From NCBI GenBank assembly GCA_012845835.1, contig JABAKD010000027.1, positions 3,117,465-3,181,464 of the forward strand: a DNA stretch of 64,000 bases. Reading direction: 5' to 3'. Of the stretch, positions 63,260 through 64,000 are shown one piece after another. The DNA is from Undaria pinnatifida. Taxonomy: Eukaryota; Sar; Phaeophyceae; Laminariales; Alariaceae. Within the stretch, counting starts at the first letter, position 1; the number at the start of each line of letters is the position of its first letter. Under the pieces are notes generated by a model that was not told where the DNA came from, made no database searches, and worked only from the letters and a program-made list of their open reading frames with translations. Position numbers and translations under genes: made by a program.

Positions 63260-64000
63260 TCTCTCTTCCCCTACCCTTGTCTCCCCCGATGTTTTTCGCC
63301 ATTCTAATATCGTATCACATCATGTATTACACCCCTGCTTCCCAGATCGTGTCTCCCCGCCTCGACGTTTTTCGACCATTCTGATATTATATCATAATCG
63401 TAGACCCTGTACTCCCCGGTGCCGGTCTTCCTCGACGCTATTGGGTCGTTCCGATATCTCACAATAATATATCATACACCGTTTCTTCCCTCGCCCCTAT
63501 CTCCCTGCATATTTTTGGATGATTTTGATATCGTCTTTATTGCGAGTATATTGCTGTGCGGTAATTATGGTACCATATGATATCATACACCCTCTCCCCC
63601 CAACCCCGGCCTCACCCCCTGGACGCTTTTTCGGCCGTTCTGATAACTCAAGACACTCTAGCTCTCGCTAGGTGCTCGCGTTGGTGGATTACTTCTAACT
63701 GTCGTCAAGTGTGTACGTTGGGGAGAAGCAGAAAAGTCAAACACAATGCAAGCAGTACTCACACATGGGTTATTTTGTTTTATTTTTGGCCGTCCCTGGG
63801 TTCGTTTTTGTTGGAAAATTCCCGTCGTCGCACAGAACACGGAGATGCGGGCACGCGCGGCTGTGTATGAGCCCCCTTTTGTTGCACAAAAAATGGCGCC
63901 GTCGTAAATTAGAAGGTCCCTGGGCTTACACTTATGCCCGTACGCCCTTTCTTCCCCCATCCTTCTCTCCCTCGACGTGTTTCGGCTGTTCTTGCTGATA
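63260..64000. repeat. Degenerate tandem repeat, 75-100 bp unit, truncated by window edge
   Basis: Five or six units with TCTCCCyyGAyGTTTTTCGGC, CATTCTGATATCGTAT and CATACACCC order, at about 63275, 63350, 63420, 63495, 63600 and 63955. Confidence 0.65.

Overview
The window is nuclear DNA of an intron-rich, repeat-laden eukaryote. There are no operons, ribosome binding sites or long uninterrupted genes. The best-supported gene is cut into 20 mostly short exons by introns of about 0.2 to 5 kb, and roughly two thirds of the window is introns, microsatellites, inverted-repeat elements and degenerate transposons. Long introns, GC-rich third positions in exons, a Tc1/mariner-type transposase N-terminus of a kind I recall from stramenopiles, and a LINE remnant fit a stramenopile alga such as a brown alga. 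That assignment is inference and nothing here proves it.

The dominant feature is one minus-strand gene running from 60282 down to 28057. I assembled 20 exons by reading splice junctions. All intron phases agree and the helicase motifs appear in the right order, giving about 2,150 residues: a roughly 1,060-residue low-complexity N-terminal extension, then a complete DNA polymerase theta (POLQ/TEBICHI/mus308)-type superfamily 2 helicase. Two large insertions interrupt the helicase: an Ala-rich block of about 200 residues and a Lys-Glu-Ser-Pro repeat. No family A polymerase domain was found. The frame ends at a TAG soon after the helicase, so the gene is either helicase-only or its polymerase half lies elsewhere or beyond the left edge.

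The most unusual observation is structural. At least eight exons of this gene have extra, degenerate copies of their splice-junction ends (part of the exon plus adjoining intron) repeated in the neighbouring intron. Exon 16 has three extra acceptor-side copies. It looks as if the introns grew by repeated tandem duplication across splice sites.

Layout. 1-1.1 kb: heptamer array and dispersed repeats. 2.1-3.8 kb: 5'-truncated, mutated LINE (minus). 4.2-4.6 kb: inverted-repeat element. 5.4-5.8 kb: direct repeats carrying a TATA box. 7.6-8.15 kb: perfect 271-bp tandem duplication. 11.4-12.0, 15.2-16.4 and 21.4-22.8 kb: isolated plus-strand exon candidates of unknown function. 16.98-24.7 kb: minus-strand exon candidates of unknown function. 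19.6-32.7 kb: microsatellites, two MITE-like families and a tRNA-like fold-back. 28-60.3 kb: the POLQ-type gene, whose introns hold many repeats. 61-62 kb: an array of an accept/donor-like palindromic motif that is also scattered through the window. 62.5-63.1 kb: first exon of a Tc1/mariner-type transposase-like gene (plus). 63.26-64 kb: degenerate tandem repeat running off the edge.

I ran no searches. Family names rest on motif recognition, and the repeat families rest on alignments made by eye.
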